A stretch of DNA of 64,000 nt from positions 1-64,000 of the forward strand of contig DYFK01000003.1 in assembly GCA_020725265.1 (NCBI GenBank), given 5' to 3'. The DNA comes from Hydrogenophilus sp. GTDB lineage: Bacteria; Pseudomonadota; Gammaproteobacteria; Burkholderiales; Thiobacillaceae. Made by a program: the position numbers and the translations under genes. The notes beneath the pieces are model-generated. The model was not told where the DNA came from, did not search any database, and saw only the letters and a program-made list of their open reading frames with translations. Of the stretch, positions 30,089 to 38,848 are shown piece by piece. The stretch's first letter is position 1. Every line of letters starts with the position of its first letter.

Positions 30089-31423
30089 ATGACCCGCAAA
30101 GTTTTCATACGTACCTTCGGTTGCCAGATGAACGAGTACGACTCGTCGAAAATGGCCGACGTGCTCGGCGCCGATGCCGGTTTCGAACCGACCGACGATC
30201 CCGAACAGGCCGACGTGATCCTGTTCAACACCTGTTCGGTGCGCGAGAAGGCGCAGGAGAAGGTGTTCACCGACCTGGGCATGGTCAAGCACCTGAAGCA
30301 ACGCAATCCGGACCTGATCATCGGCGTCGGCGGTTGTGTCGCCAGCCAGGAAGGCGCCGCCATCGTCCAGCGCGCGCCCTATGTCGATCTGGTGTTTGGC
30401 CCGCAGACCCTGCACCGGCTGCCGGCGATGATGGCGCGCCGGCGCGACAGTGGCCGGCCGCAGATCGACATCTCCTTCCCCGAGATCGAGAAATTCGACC
30501 ACTTGCCGCCGGCCCGGGTCGAGGGCGCCAGCGCCTTCGTCTCGATCATGGAAGGTTGCAGCAAGTACTGCACGTTCTGCGTGGTGCCCTACACCCGCGG
30601 CGAGGAAGTGTCGCGCCCGCTCGATGACGTGCTTACCGAGATCGCCACCCTGGCCGGGCAAGGCGTGCGCGAGATCAACCTGCTCGGTCAGAACGTCAAT
30701 GCCTGGCGTGGCGCCATGCCCGACGGCGACGACGCCGATTTCGCGCTGCTGCTGGAACTGGTGGCGGAAATCCCCGGCGTCGAGCGGCTGCGCTTCACCA
30801 CCTCGCACCCGCGCGAATTCACCCCGCGCCTGATCGACGCCTTCACGCGCATTCCCAAGCTGGTCTCGCACCTGCACCTGCCGGTGCAGTCCGGCTCCGA
30901 CCGCATCCTGGCGGCGATGAAGCGTGGCTACACCGCGCTCGAATACAAGAGCATCGTGCGCAAGCTGCGCGCGGCAAGGCCAGATCTGTGCCTGGCGAGC
31001 GATTTCATCGTCGGCTTTCCGGGCGAGACCGATGCCGATTTCGAGGCAACCATGACCCTGATCGACGAGGTCGGCTTCGATCATTCCTTCAGCTTCGTCT
31101 ACAGCCCGCGTCCGGGCACGCCGGCCGCCTCGCTCGTCGACGACACGCCGCGCGAGGTCAAGATGGAACGCCTGCGTCGTTTGCAGGCTCGCATCAACGA
31201 ACTGGGCGCCGCGATCAGTCGGGACATGGTCGGAGGCATCCAGAAGGTGCTGGTCGAAGGCCCCTCGAAAAAGGACGCCAGCGAACTGATGGGCCGCACC
31301 GGAAACAACCGCATCGTCAACTTTCCCGGCCCGGCGCGCCTGATCGGTGAATTCGTCGACGTCACCATCACCCAGGCGCTGCCGCACAGCCTGCGCGGCG
31401 AAGTCGTGACCCGCGCCACCTGA
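30089..31423 (+). CDS. miaB: tRNA-2-methylthio-N6-dimethylallyladenosine synthase MiaB
   Basis: MiaB adds a methylthio group to C2 of i6A37 in tRNA. The 444-residue radical-SAM enzyme has the N-terminal methylthiotransferase domain with three cluster cysteines (Cys12 in [10 protein letters not shown], Cys49 in NTCSVRE, Cys83 in GGCVASQEG). The radical SAM motif CSKYCTFC follows near residues 157-164, and a C-terminal TRAM domain spans about 380-444. The ATG at 30089 matches the usual family start. It is divergent from metH and begins the miaB-phoH-ybeY-corC row. Confidence 0.96.
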   Translation: MTRKVFIRTFGCQMNEYDSSKMADVLGADAGFEPTDDPEQADVILFNTCSVREKAQEKVFTDLGMVKHLKQRNPDLIIGVGGCVASQEGAAIVQRAPYVDLVFGPQTLHRLPAMMARRRDSGRPQIDISFPEIEKFDHLPPARVEGASAFVSIMEGCSKYCTFCVVPYTRGEEVSRPLDDVLTEIATLAGQGVREINLLGQNVNAWRGAMPDGDDADFALLLELVAEIPGVERLRFTTSHPREFTPRLIDAFTRIPKLVSHLHLPVQSGSDRILAAMKRGYTALEYKSIVRKLRAARPDLCLASDFIVGFPGETDADFEATMTLIDEVGFDHSFSFVYSPRPGTPAASLVDDTPREVKMERLRRLQARINELGAAISRDMVGGIQKVLVEGPSKKDASELMGRTGNNRIVNFPGPARLIGEFVDVTITQALPHSLRGEVVTRAT

Positions 31424-31437
31424 ACCGGAACCGACCA

Positions 31438-32376
31438 ATGGCCACCGTCAGCTTCACCCCGGTCGACAATGCCCGCCTGGCCAATCTGTGCGGCGTGCTC
31501 GACGAGAACCTGCGCCAGATCGAGACCGCGCTCAACGTCAACGTCGTCCGACGCGGCGAGGTGTTTCAGATCGACGGCGACAAGGCCGAACAGGCCGCGC
31601 TGCTGCTCAAGGATTTCTACCAGCGCGCGCGCAAGCCGCTCGACATCGACGACATCCAGCTGGCGCTGGTCGAGATCGCGCACAAGAAGGAACGGCCGCG
31701 CGACGACGCCGATCTGCCGGTGCTGATGACCCGGCGCATCGGCCTGCACGGCCGCACGCCCCGGCAGAACGACTACATCCGGCAGATGCGCGAGCACGAC
31801 ATCACCTTCGGCATCGGCCCGGCCGGGACCGGCAAGACTTATCTGGCGGTGGCCGGCGCGGTCGACGCGCTGGAGCGCGATCTGGTCAAGCGCATCGTGC
31901 TGGTGCGCCCGGCGGTCGAGGCCGGCGAGCGGCTCGGTTTCCTGCCCGGCGATCTGGTGCAGAAGGTCGACCCTTATCTGCGCCCACTCTATGACGCGCT
32001 TTACGACCTGATGGGTTTCGACCGCGCCAGCCGCGCCTTCGAACGCCAGGTCATCGAGATCGCGCCGCTCGCCTTCATGCGCGGCCGCACGCTCAACCAC
32101 GCGTTCATCATCCTGGACGAGGCGCAGAACACCACGCCGGAACAGATGAAGATGTTCCTGACCCGGATCGGCTTCGGCTCTCGCGCCGTGGTCACCGGCG
32201 ACGTCACCCAGATCGATCTGGCGCGCGGCCAGAAAAGCGGCCTGATCGAGGCGCGCGAGGTGCTCGGCGCGGTGCGCGGCATCGCCTTCACCGATTTTCT
32301 CAACGAGGACGTGGTCCGCCACCCGCTGGTCCAGCGCATCATCGAAGCCTATGACAGCCACCGCGCCACGCCTTGA
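31438..32376 (+). CDS. phoH: PhoH-like ATPase
   Basis: A 312-residue PhoH-family ATPase/RNA helicase-like protein (the YbeZ type). The Walker A motif GPAGTGKT spans residues 127-134, and the Walker B-like [21 protein letters not shown] lies around 225-245. A short N-terminal domain (1-100) precedes the core. In this gene order PhoH/YbeZ works together with the rRNA nuclease YbeY, whose gene overlaps the phoH end by 26 bases. Only a weak ribosome site (GGAA) is visible. Confidence 0.93.
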   Translation: MATVSFTPVDNARLANLCGVLDENLRQIETALNVNVVRRGEVFQIDGDKAEQAALLLKDFYQRARKPLDIDDIQLALVEIAHKKERPRDDADLPVLMTRRIGLHGRTPRQNDYIRQMREHDITFGIGPAGTGKTYLAVAGAVDALERDLVKRIVLVRPAVEAGERLGFLPGDLVQKVDPYLRPLYDALYDLMGFDRASRAFERQVIEIAPLAFMRGRTLNHAFIILDEAQNTTPEQMKMFLTRIGFGSRAVVTGDVTQIDLARGQKSGLIEAREVLGAVRGIAFTDFLNEDVVRHPLVQRIIEAYDSHRATP

Positions 32377-32812
32377 ACTGACCATCCAGTTCGCCACCCA
32401 CCCCACCAACCTGCCGTCGCGCGCGGATTTCCGGCGTTGGGCGAAGGCAGCGCTGATCGGCGACGTCGCCGCCACCTTGCGCGTGGTCGACGCCGACGAG
32501 GGCCACGCGCTGAACCGCGACTACCGCGGCAAGGATTACGCCACCAACGTGCTCACCTTCGCGTATGGCGCGGAATCCGACGACGAACCGATGACCGGCG
32601 ACATCGTGCTGTGCGCGCCGGTGGTCGAGCGCGAAGCGGCCGAACAGGACAAAACGCTGGCCGCGCATTACGCGCACCTGACCGTGCATGGCCTGCTCCA
32701 TCTGCAAGGCTACGACCACGAGGACACCGCCGAAGCCGTAACCATGGAAGCCGTGGAAAGCTTTATCATGCGGGCGTTGGGATTTCCCGATCCTTATCCG
32801 AATCATGAGTGA
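32351..32812 (+). CDS. ybeY: Endoribonuclease YbeY
   Basis: YbeY is a zinc-dependent RNase that helps mature 16S rRNA and supports 70S quality control. The 153-residue protein has the family zinc motif HGxLHLxGYDH as [11 protein letters not shown] (His113-His123), preceded by the substrate-groove stretch [17 protein letters not shown]. It overlaps phoH by 26 bases and corC by eight, so translation of the three is coupled. Confidence 0.95.
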   Translation: MTATAPRLELTIQFATHPTNLPSRADFRRWAKAALIGDVAATLRVVDADEGHALNRDYRGKDYATNVLTFAYGAESDDEPMTGDIVLCAPVVEREAAEQDKTLAAHYAHLTVHGLLHLQGYDHEDTAEAVTMEAVESFIMRALGFPDPYPNHE

Positions 32813-33656
32813 CGACAGTAGTAGTCCACGACCTAGCCTGATCGAACGCCTCACCTCCTGGCTCTCACGCGAGCCCGACAATCGCGAAGAGCTGCTGCAA
32901 CTCCTACACGCCGCCTACGAGAACAACCTGCTCGACGCCGATGCCCTGTCGATGATCGAGGGCGTCATGCAGGTCTCTGAAATGCAGGTCCGCGAAATCA
33001 TGATCCCGCGCGCGCAGATGGACGTGGTCGACATCGACACGCCGCGCGAGGAACTCCTGCCCTACGTCATCGAAACCGCGCATTCCCGCTTCCCCGCCGT
33101 CGACGGCGAGCGCGACAACGTCATCGGCATCCTGCTCGCCAAGGATCTGCTGCGGCTGTGCATGGACGAGGACGTCAACCTGCGCGAGCAACTCCGACCG
33201 GCGGTGTTCATTCCGGAATCCAAGCGGCTCAACGTCCTGCTGCGCGAATTCCGCGCCTCGCGCAACCACATCGCCATCGTCGTCGACGAGTACGGTGGCG
33301 TCGCCGGCCTGGTGACCATCGAGGACGTGCTCGAACAGATCGTCGGCGACATCGAGGACGAATACGACTACGACGAGGCCGAGGACAACATCATCGGTGG
33401 CGACGATGGCGCCTTCCGGGTCAAGGCGCAAACCGAAATCGGGGATTTCAACCAGGTACTCGGCGCCAGTTTCCTCGACCGGGATTTCGACACCGTCGGC
33501 GGGCTGGTCACCCATGCCTTCGGCCGCGTGCCCAAGCGCGGCGAGGAAATCGACATCGCCGGCTTCCACTTCCAGGTGCTGCGCGCCGACAGCCGCCGGC
33601 TGCATAGCCTGCGCGTCGAGCGCTTGCCCGAGACGACCTCCGACATCCCGACGTGA
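32805..33656 (+). CDS. corC: CBS-domain protein CorC/YbeX
   Basis: A 283-residue cytosolic CorC/HlyC-type protein linked to Mg2+/Co2+ efflux and, as YbeX, to ribosome maintenance. Two CBS domains fill residues 50-190 (first with [14 protein letters not shown], second with [32 protein letters not shown]), followed by the CorC_HlyC transporter-associated domain (about 205-275). It has no membrane segment. It overlaps ybeY by eight bases. In most relatives lnt follows; here a 71-residue membrane protein does. Confidence 0.93.
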   Translation: MSDDSSSPRPSLIERLTSWLSREPDNREELLQLLHAAYENNLLDADALSMIEGVMQVSEMQVREIMIPRAQMDVVDIDTPREELLPYVIETAHSRFPAVDGERDNVIGILLAKDLLRLCMDEDVNLREQLRPAVFIPESKRLNVLLREFRASRNHIAIVVDEYGGVAGLVTIEDVLEQIVGDIEDEYDYDEAEDNIIGGDDGAFRVKAQTEIGDFNQVLGASFLDRDFDTVGGLVTHAFGRVPKRGEEIDIAGFHFQVLRADSRRLHSLRVERLPETTSDIPT

Positions 33657-33868
33657 ATCCCCGCCTGAAACCGATCCTGCTGTTCCTGTTGCTGCTGCTG
33701 TTGTTTCCCGCCACGACCAGCCTGGCGCGCTGGTTTCAGGGGGCAACACTGTCAATCCTGGAATGGTTCGGAGTACTGGCCTTTCCGGTTCTGGCCTGGC
33801 TCTGGCTGCGGTATTTTTCAGTGCTCGGCTGCAAGGACGCCTGCCATCTCGACAACCGAACCGATTGA
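33653..33868 (+). CDS. Small two-helix membrane protein of unknown function
   Basis: A 71-residue protein starting at GTG, overlapping the corC stop (GTGA). Two hydrophobic segments (about residues 7-25 and 36-55) are separated by a short loop, and the C-terminus is polar with a cysteine pair (GCKDACHLDN). I do not recognise a family. The translational coupling to corC and the normal codon usage make it likely to be real. It stands where lnt is usually found, but it is far too short to be an acyltransferase. Confidence 0.6.
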   Translation: MNPRLKPILLFLLLLLLFPATTSLARWFQGATLSILEWFGVLAFPVLAWLWLRYFSVLGCKDACHLDNRTD

Positions 33869-33919
33869 ATCCGGTTGCTCCGGACACATCTGATTTCGAG
33901 CTTACCCAAGGACATCACC

Positions 33920-34948
33920 ATGAATCCCGCCTGGAACGAATTCCTCACCCGCCAGGGCGCCCGGCTCGATGCCGTCGGCGTCACAGATTTCGGCGATGCC
34001 GACAGCGAACTGGCGGCCGCCGCGTCGGCTACCGTGCTGGCTGATCTCTCGCATTTTGGCCTGATTGGTCTGTCCGGCGAGGAGGCCGGTGCCTTCCTGC
34101 ACGGCCAGATCACCAACGACCTGCGCAACCTGACCCAGGACGCCGCCGTGTTCGCCGCCTACCTGTCACCGAAAGGCCGCATGCTCGCCAACTTTCTGGT
34201 CATGCGACGTGGCGCCGACCTGCTGGTGATGCTGCCTGAATCGGTGCGCGAAAGCGTGCAACGGCGGTTGTCCATGTTCGTGCTGCGCGCCAAGGCGAAA
34301 CTGCGCGACGCCGGCGCCGAATGGGTTCGTCTGGGCATCAACGGCCCCGACGCCGGGGCCGCGATCAAGGAAATCCTGGGGTCGACGCCGGGGAGCGCGA
34401 TCATGTCCATGGCGCACACCGAATCCGGCTTTGCCATCCGCCTGGGCGACCATCGCTTCGATCTGTTCATCGCGCCCGAGGCGGCACCCGCCGCCTGGGC
34501 CAGGCTATCCGGGCGCGCGCGGCCGGTGGGCTCCGCCGTCTGGGACTGGCTGATGGTCACCGCCGGCGTGCCAACGGTATTGCCGGCGACCCAGGATCAC
34601 TTCGTGCCACAGATGGCGAACATGGAGATCCTGGGTGGCATCAGCTTCAACAAGGGCTGTTATCCCGGCCAGGAAATCGTCGCTCGCAGCCAGTATCTGG
34701 GCAAGGTCAAGCGCCGACTATATCTGGCCCACCTCGACGAAGCCGCCGTGCCTGGAGATGAACTGTACGCCCCGGACCCCGCCGACCAGAGCTGTGGCCA
34801 GATCGCCAACATCGCCCGCGCTCCCGGCGGTGGATGGGATGCGCTGGTGGTGGCGCTGTCGCCGAGCGTCGAGGCTGGCCAAGTCCGTCTCAAGCATCGG
34901 GACGGCCCAGTCCTCGACTTCCGGCCGCTGCCCTATCCTTTGCCCTGA
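33920..34948 (+). CDS. ygfZ: Folate-binding protein YgfZ (iron-sulfur cluster repair)
   Basis: YgfZ is a tetrahydrofolate-dependent GcvT-like protein needed for the activity of certain iron-sulfur enzymes, MiaB among them. The 342-residue protein has the diagnostic motif KGCYPGQE with Cys247, and a GcvT-like N-terminal half (FLHGQITNDL near residue 55). I start at ATG 33920, which follows AAGGA; an in-frame start at 33875 adds 15 residues without a ribosome site. It is co-directional with miaB through corC and may belong to the same unit. Confidence 0.92.
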   Translation: MNPAWNEFLTRQGARLDAVGVTDFGDADSELAAAASATVLADLSHFGLIGLSGEEAGAFLHGQITNDLRNLTQDAAVFAAYLSPKGRMLANFLVMRRGADLLVMLPESVRESVQRRLSMFVLRAKAKLRDAGAEWVRLGINGPDAGAAIKEILGSTPGSAIMSMAHTESGFAIRLGDHRFDLFIAPEAAPAAWARLSGRARPVGSAVWDWLMVTAGVPTVLPATQDHFVPQMANMEILGGISFNKGCYPGQEIVARSQYLGKVKRRLYLAHLDEAAVPGDELYAPDPADQSCGQIANIARAPGGGWDALVVALSPSVEAGQVRLKHRDGPVLDFRPLPYPLP

Positions 34949-34958
34949 ACCCGCGCGA

Positions 34959-35717
34959 TCACGTCGGCTCGACCGCCGAGCACACCGGACAGGAAGAATC
35001 CTTGCGCAAGCGCAGGCCGCGCCACTCCGCGGCAAGCGCGTCATGGAGCAGAAGGCGCCCAGACAGGCTGTCGCCAACGCCAAGCAGCAGTTTGAGCGCT
35101 TCCGCCGCCTGCGACGCGCCGACCACCCCGACCAAGGGCGCGAATACGCCAAATTCGGCGCAGCGCATCTCCGCGTCGACGGCGTCCTCCGGGAACAGAC
35201 AGGCATAACAGGGCGCGCCGCGGTCACGCAGGTCGAACACCGCGAGCTGCCCGTCGAACCGCACCGCCGCGCCCGACACCAACGGCCGCCGATAGCGCAC
35301 GCAGGCGCGATTGACGGCATGCCGGGTGGCGAAGTTGTCGGAACAATCAAGCACGACGTCGGCCTTCGCGACCGCGCGATCCAGCTCATCGCCATCCAGA
35401 CGGGTTTCCAGCGCGATCACCTCGGGGTCGGGATTCATCGCCGCCATGCGCCGGGCAGCGGAACGCGCCTTGTTGACGCCCAGACTGGTCATGTCGTGGG
35501 CAATCTGACGTTGCAAATTGGTGAGATCAACCCGGTCGTGATCGGCCAGCGTGATCCGACCGACGCCAGCCGCCGCCAGATACAAGGCCACCGGGGAACC
35601 CAGTCCACCGGCGCCGATCACCAATGCATGGCCATCAAGCAAGCGCTGCTGGCCATCGATTCCGATCTGGTCGAGCAGGATGTGGCGCGAGTAGCGCAGC
35701 AGTTGCGCGTCGTTCAT
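34959..35717 (-). CDS. moeB: ThiF/MoeB/HesA-family adenylyltransferase
   Basis: A 252-residue E1-like enzyme that adenylates the C-terminal glycine of a ubiquitin-like sulfur carrier (MoaD or ThiS). The nucleotide loop is GAGGLGSP (near residue 37), with DHDRVDLTNLQRQ after it. Two CxxC pairs (CYAC and CPVC) bind zinc, and the crossover-loop region has CAEFGVFAPLVG. MoeB versus ThiF cannot be separated by sequence alone; the symbol is given by convention. I start at the ATG at 35717 (MNDAQLLRYSRH, the family start); the frame extends upstream through unrelated sequence. It ends the gpmI-envC-ctpA row. Confidence 0.9.
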   Translation of the reverse strand: MNDAQLLRYSRHILLDQIGIDGQQRLLDGHALVIGAGGLGSPVALYLAAAGVGRITLADHDRVDLTNLQRQIAHDMTSLGVNKARSAARRMAAMNPDPEVIALETRLDGDELDRAVAKADVVLDCSDNFATRHAVNRACVRYRRPLVSGAAVRFDGQLAVFDLRDRGAPCYACLFPEDAVDAEMRCAEFGVFAPLVGVVGASQAAEALKLLLGVGDSLSGRLLLHDALAAEWRGLRLRKDSSCPVCSAVEPT

Positions 35718-35727
35718 GCCCGTGACG

Positions 35728-36123
35728 TCAACGGTACTGGCGCCATTCCGACGGTGTTTCGTCGTGGTCACCGTGCGGCCGTTTGTGCCAGGACTCGACG
35801 TGGGCCTTGTAATTCTTGGTGCGCGGCTCCGGCTTGCCCATGTTCTCTCGCTGCACGCGTTCACAGTAATAGGCCAGGTTGCGCTTGAGCCGGATCAGCA
35901 ACGTGGCCTCCAGATGGAAGCCCTGAACCTGGAGTTCGTTTTCGATATCCTCCAGGCTGTAATCAAGCATGCAATAGGCGATGCGCAACGTGCGCGGTCC
36001 GATGTGCGCGACGGTCATGCGAGGCAGGCAAACAAGCAAATCCAATGCCCGTTCGGCCTGGCCTGGTGGGGTGGGATGAAAAACCAGTTCGCGACATTTG
36101 AGCGTGTCGCAAGACATCGTCAT
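35728..36123 (-). CDS. Conserved-looking 131-residue protein, function unknown
   Basis: I do not recognise this protein. It has no signal peptide or membrane segment. The first 80 residues could form an alternating strand-helix pattern similar to ferredoxin-like/HMA folds (ALDLLVCLPRMTVAHIG, then SLEDIENELQVQGFHL) but without a CxxC metal motif. Residues 80-131 are basic, His-rich and probably disordered. GGAGGG precedes the ATG. It fits tightly between ctpA (12 bases) and the moeB-like gene (10 bases), so it is an operon member with normal codon use. Confidence 0.7.
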   Translation of the reverse strand: MTMSCDTLKCRELVFHPTPPGQAERALDLLVCLPRMTVAHIGPRTLRIAYCMLDYSLEDIENELQVQGFHLEATLLIRLKRNLAYYCERVQRENMGKPEPRTKNYKAHVESWHKRPHGDHDETPSEWRQYR

Positions 36124-36135
36124 CCCGTTGCCCTC

Positions 36136-37551
36136 CTAGTCCTTGCGATCTTGCAGCAGGGATAGCCCCTTCAACAGAATCAAGGCCTGGTTGTACTGGT
36201 AATCGCTCTTGCTGACGATTTCACCAGGTTCCAGTTTGGGTCTGACGGCCTTGTCATCCTTCGATTTTTCATCCTTCACGCCGTCATCCCTGGTTTTGCC
36301 AGCATCCTTGTTGGCCGCGTCAAGCTGGCCGTTGCTCAGATGTTTTTCCAGATCGGCCTCGCGCACTTCCAGACGTGGCGCCTCGCTGGCGGAGATGGTG
36401 GCCTCCTCGACCGTGATGTCGGGAACGATGCCCTTGGCCTGGATGCTGCGACCGGAGGGCGTGTAGTAGCGCGCGGTGGTGAGCTTGATCGCGGTACCGT
36501 TGTTGAGCGGCAGGATGGTCTGCACCGACCCCTTGCCGAAAGTCTGCGTACCGATGATCACCGCGCGCTTGTGATCCTGCAGGGCGCCGGCAACGATTTC
36601 GGAAGCGGACGCGGAACCGCCATTGACCAGAACAACCATCGGCACGGTCCGAGCCCAGGCCGGCACGTTGCGCAGATAGTCGGATTCGCCGGGGCGTAAA
36701 TAGAACTCGCGCGAGTTGGTCAGCTTCATCTTGGCGTCATCGGTACGACCATCCGTGTACACCACCAGCGTTCCCGGTTTGAGGAATGCGCCGGAAACTC
36801 CGATCGCGGTATTGAGCAGCCCGCCCGGATCATTGCGCAAATCGAGTACCAGCCCCTTGATCGGGGCGTTCTTGTTCTGGACTTGCAAATCCTTGAGCGC
36901 CGAAACCAGATTGTCGCCGGTATGCTCCTGGAACTGGGTGACGCGGACGTAACCGTAGTCGGGCTCGACCAGCTTGTGCTTGACGCTTCGGATCTTGATG
37001 ACGGCACGGGTCAGGGTAATGGTCAACGGCTTGACCTCGCCCTTCCTGACGATGGTGAGGACGATGTTGGTGCCCGGTTTGCCGCGCATCCGCTTGACCG
37101 CGTCGTTCAGGGTCATGCCCTTGACCGGCGTGTCGTCGAGCTTCACGATCAGGTCACCACTCTTGACGCCGGCCTTGAAGGCAGGGGTGTCCTCGATCGG
37201 CGACACCACCTTGACGAAACCGTCCTCCATGCCAACCTCGATGCCAAGGCCGCCAAACTCGCCCTGGGTACCCACCTGCAGCTCCTTGAAGGCCTCGTTG
37301 TCGAGATAGGCGGAATGGGGGTCAAGGCCAGACAGCATGCCGTTGATGGCCTCGGTGATCAGCTTCTTGTCCTCGACCGGCTCGACATAATCATTCTTGA
37401 TCTTGCCGAAGATTTCGGTGAACGCCCTCAAATCCTCGATCGGCAGAGGCTCCGGCTCGCGCGAGGCGGTAGCGGAGTAGTTCAGGGTCAGTGCGGCGCC
37501 GAGAAATATCCCGATGCCGATCAGACCGATTTGTTTCAATTTGCTAGCCAT
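36136..37551 (-). CDS. ctpA: C-terminal processing serine protease CtpA (S41)
   Basis: A 471-residue periplasmic tail-specific protease. A signal or anchor segment (about 5-25) is followed by a helical part, a PDZ domain (about 95-180; GGLGIEVGMEDGFVKVVSPIEDTPAFKAG) and the S41 core with the serine motif NGGSASASEI and lysine motif GTQTFGKGSVQ. The C-terminal 90 residues are Lys/Asp-rich. It lies downstream of envC, which regulates peptidoglycan amidases; CtpA-type proteases in proteobacteria degrade cell-wall hydrolases, so a shared role in septal wall turnover is reasonable. Confidence 0.95.
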   Translation of the reverse strand: MASKLKQIGLIGIGIFLGAALTLNYSATASREPEPLPIEDLRAFTEIFGKIKNDYVEPVEDKKLITEAINGMLSGLDPHSAYLDNEAFKELQVGTQGEFGGLGIEVGMEDGFVKVVSPIEDTPAFKAGVKSGDLIVKLDDTPVKGMTLNDAVKRMRGKPGTNIVLTIVRKGEVKPLTITLTRAVIKIRSVKHKLVEPDYGYVRVTQFQEHTGDNLVSALKDLQVQNKNAPIKGLVLDLRNDPGGLLNTAIGVSGAFLKPGTLVVYTDGRTDDAKMKLTNSREFYLRPGESDYLRNVPAWARTVPMVVLVNGGSASASEIVAGALQDHKRAVIIGTQTFGKGSVQTILPLNNGTAIKLTTARYYTPSGRSIQAKGIVPDITVEEATISASEAPRLEVREADLEKHLSNGQLDAANKDAGKTRDDGVKDEKSKDDKAVRPKLEPGEIVSKSDYQYNQALILLKGLSLLQDRKD

Positions 37552-37633
37552 GCTGCCTCGTACGGAATTCGTGGGTTGCGATTACCTGACTGTGACGTTG
37601 CCGGAAACGGGAAATTCCCCGGCAATCCATCGA

Positions 37634-38848
37634 TCATCGGGTCCAGGTCATCGGATCGAAAGGTTTGCCGTTGTGCCGGAGCTCGAAATACAACCCCGGC
37701 TCGTCCTGTCCACCAGTCGCGCCAACCGATGCGACCACATCACCCGCGCGAACCCGGTCGCCCGCCTGTTTATACAAGCTTTCATTATTGCTGTATAGGC
37801 TGAGATAACCGCCGCCATGGTCGATGATCAGCAGGTTGCCGAAGCCGCGCAGCCAGTCCGCGAACGCCACCTCGCCGCTACCGACCGCACGGATTTCCTG
37901 GCCTTGGCGAGCGCGAATGAACAACCCTTTCCAGGCCGGACCACCGCCTTCCCGGCTCTGTCCGTACTTGTGCACGATTTCCCCCGATAGCGGCAGGGAA
38001 AGACGCCCCTTCAGCCTCGGGAACGCCACTCCCGCCACGCTGGCATCCGCCACGCGCTCGACTTTTTCCCCTGGTTTTGGCGCGGGTACGGCTCTGGCCG
38101 CCCTGGCATCCCTGGCCGCCTTTTCGGCGGCGATCCGGGCCAGCCGTTCGATCAAACGGGTCAGACGCTGCTGGTCGCGCACCAGTGTATCGATCTCGCC
38201 GCGTTGCTTGCGGATCTGCTGGGAAAGCTTGTACAGCACCTGCTGACGCTCGCCGCGCTCGGTCTCCAGCACCTGCTTCTGTCTGACGCGCTCCTGCTTG
38301 AGCTGATTCAGACTTTCGTTCTGTTCCTGAGTCCTGGCCTGCAATTCGCGCAGCTGGGCCAGGGAAGCCCGATGCTGACGGATCAGTTCAGCGCGTGCGC
38401 GGCCGATGTAACCGAAATACTCTAGGTCGCGCGCCACTTCTCCGGGATTGCGGCCATTCAGCATCAGTTTCATGGCGTCGCCACCATCCTGCATATAACG
38501 CTCTCGCAACAACTCGGCCAGGCGCCCTTGCTGATCGACGATTTCGGCCTGGGTCGCGCGCGTCTCCTCGGCCAAGCGCTTCAAATTATCCGCAACCCGT
38601 CGCTGACGCGCCGCCAGGTCACGCAGACCACGATTGATATCGGATATTCGTCGCTCGGATGTTTTCAAAGCATCGGCGACCTGGGAGCGGTCCTCGTTCG
38701 CCTGTTCGAGCTCATCCCTCAACGCCTGGATGCGCGCGCGCAACTCCTTCAGTTCCTGCTGCCGCCCGCTGTCGGCCGCGGCCGGCAAGGCCGTCGCGCA
38801 CAACAAGACCAGGAACGGCAGCCACCAGTTCACGTCATTCGAATTCAA
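37634..38848 (-). CDS. envC: Murein hydrolase activator EnvC
   Basis: A 404-residue periplasmic protein. The signal peptide is followed by a long coiled coil (about 28-260, Gln/Glu/Arg-rich heptads) and a C-terminal LytM/M23 domain (about 285-404). The LytM domain is degenerate: the metal ligands of active M23 enzymes are not all present, as is usual for EnvC, which activates amidases instead of cutting peptidoglycan. The TTG start at 38848 overlaps gpmI by 14 bases; a GTG at 38833 just after the gpmI stop is an equally plausible start and gives a cleaner signal peptide (MNWWLPFLVLLCATALPAAA). Confidence 0.93.
   Translation of the reverse strand: MNSNDVNWWLPFLVLLCATALPAAADSGRQQELKELRARIQALRDELEQANEDRSQVADALKTSERRISDINRGLRDLAARQRRVADNLKRLAEETRATQAEIVDQQGRLAELLRERYMQDGGDAMKLMLNGRNPGEVARDLEYFGYIGRARAELIRQHRASLAQLRELQARTQEQNESLNQLKQERVRQKQVLETERGERQQVLYKLSQQIRKQRGEIDTLVRDQQRLTRLIERLARIAAEKAARDARAARAVPAPKPGEKVERVADASVAGVAFPRLKGRLSLPLSGEIVHKYGQSREGGGPAWKGLFIRARQGQEIRAVGSGEVAFADWLRGFGNLLIIDHGGGYLSLYSNNESLYKQAGDRVRAGDVVASVGATGGQDEPGLYFELRHNGKPFDPMTWTR

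Noticed and set aside
29921-31438. Upstream extension of the metH frame to about 1729 codons
   Set aside because: The extra part is antisense to miaB, and MetH similarity begins exactly at the ATG at 29920.
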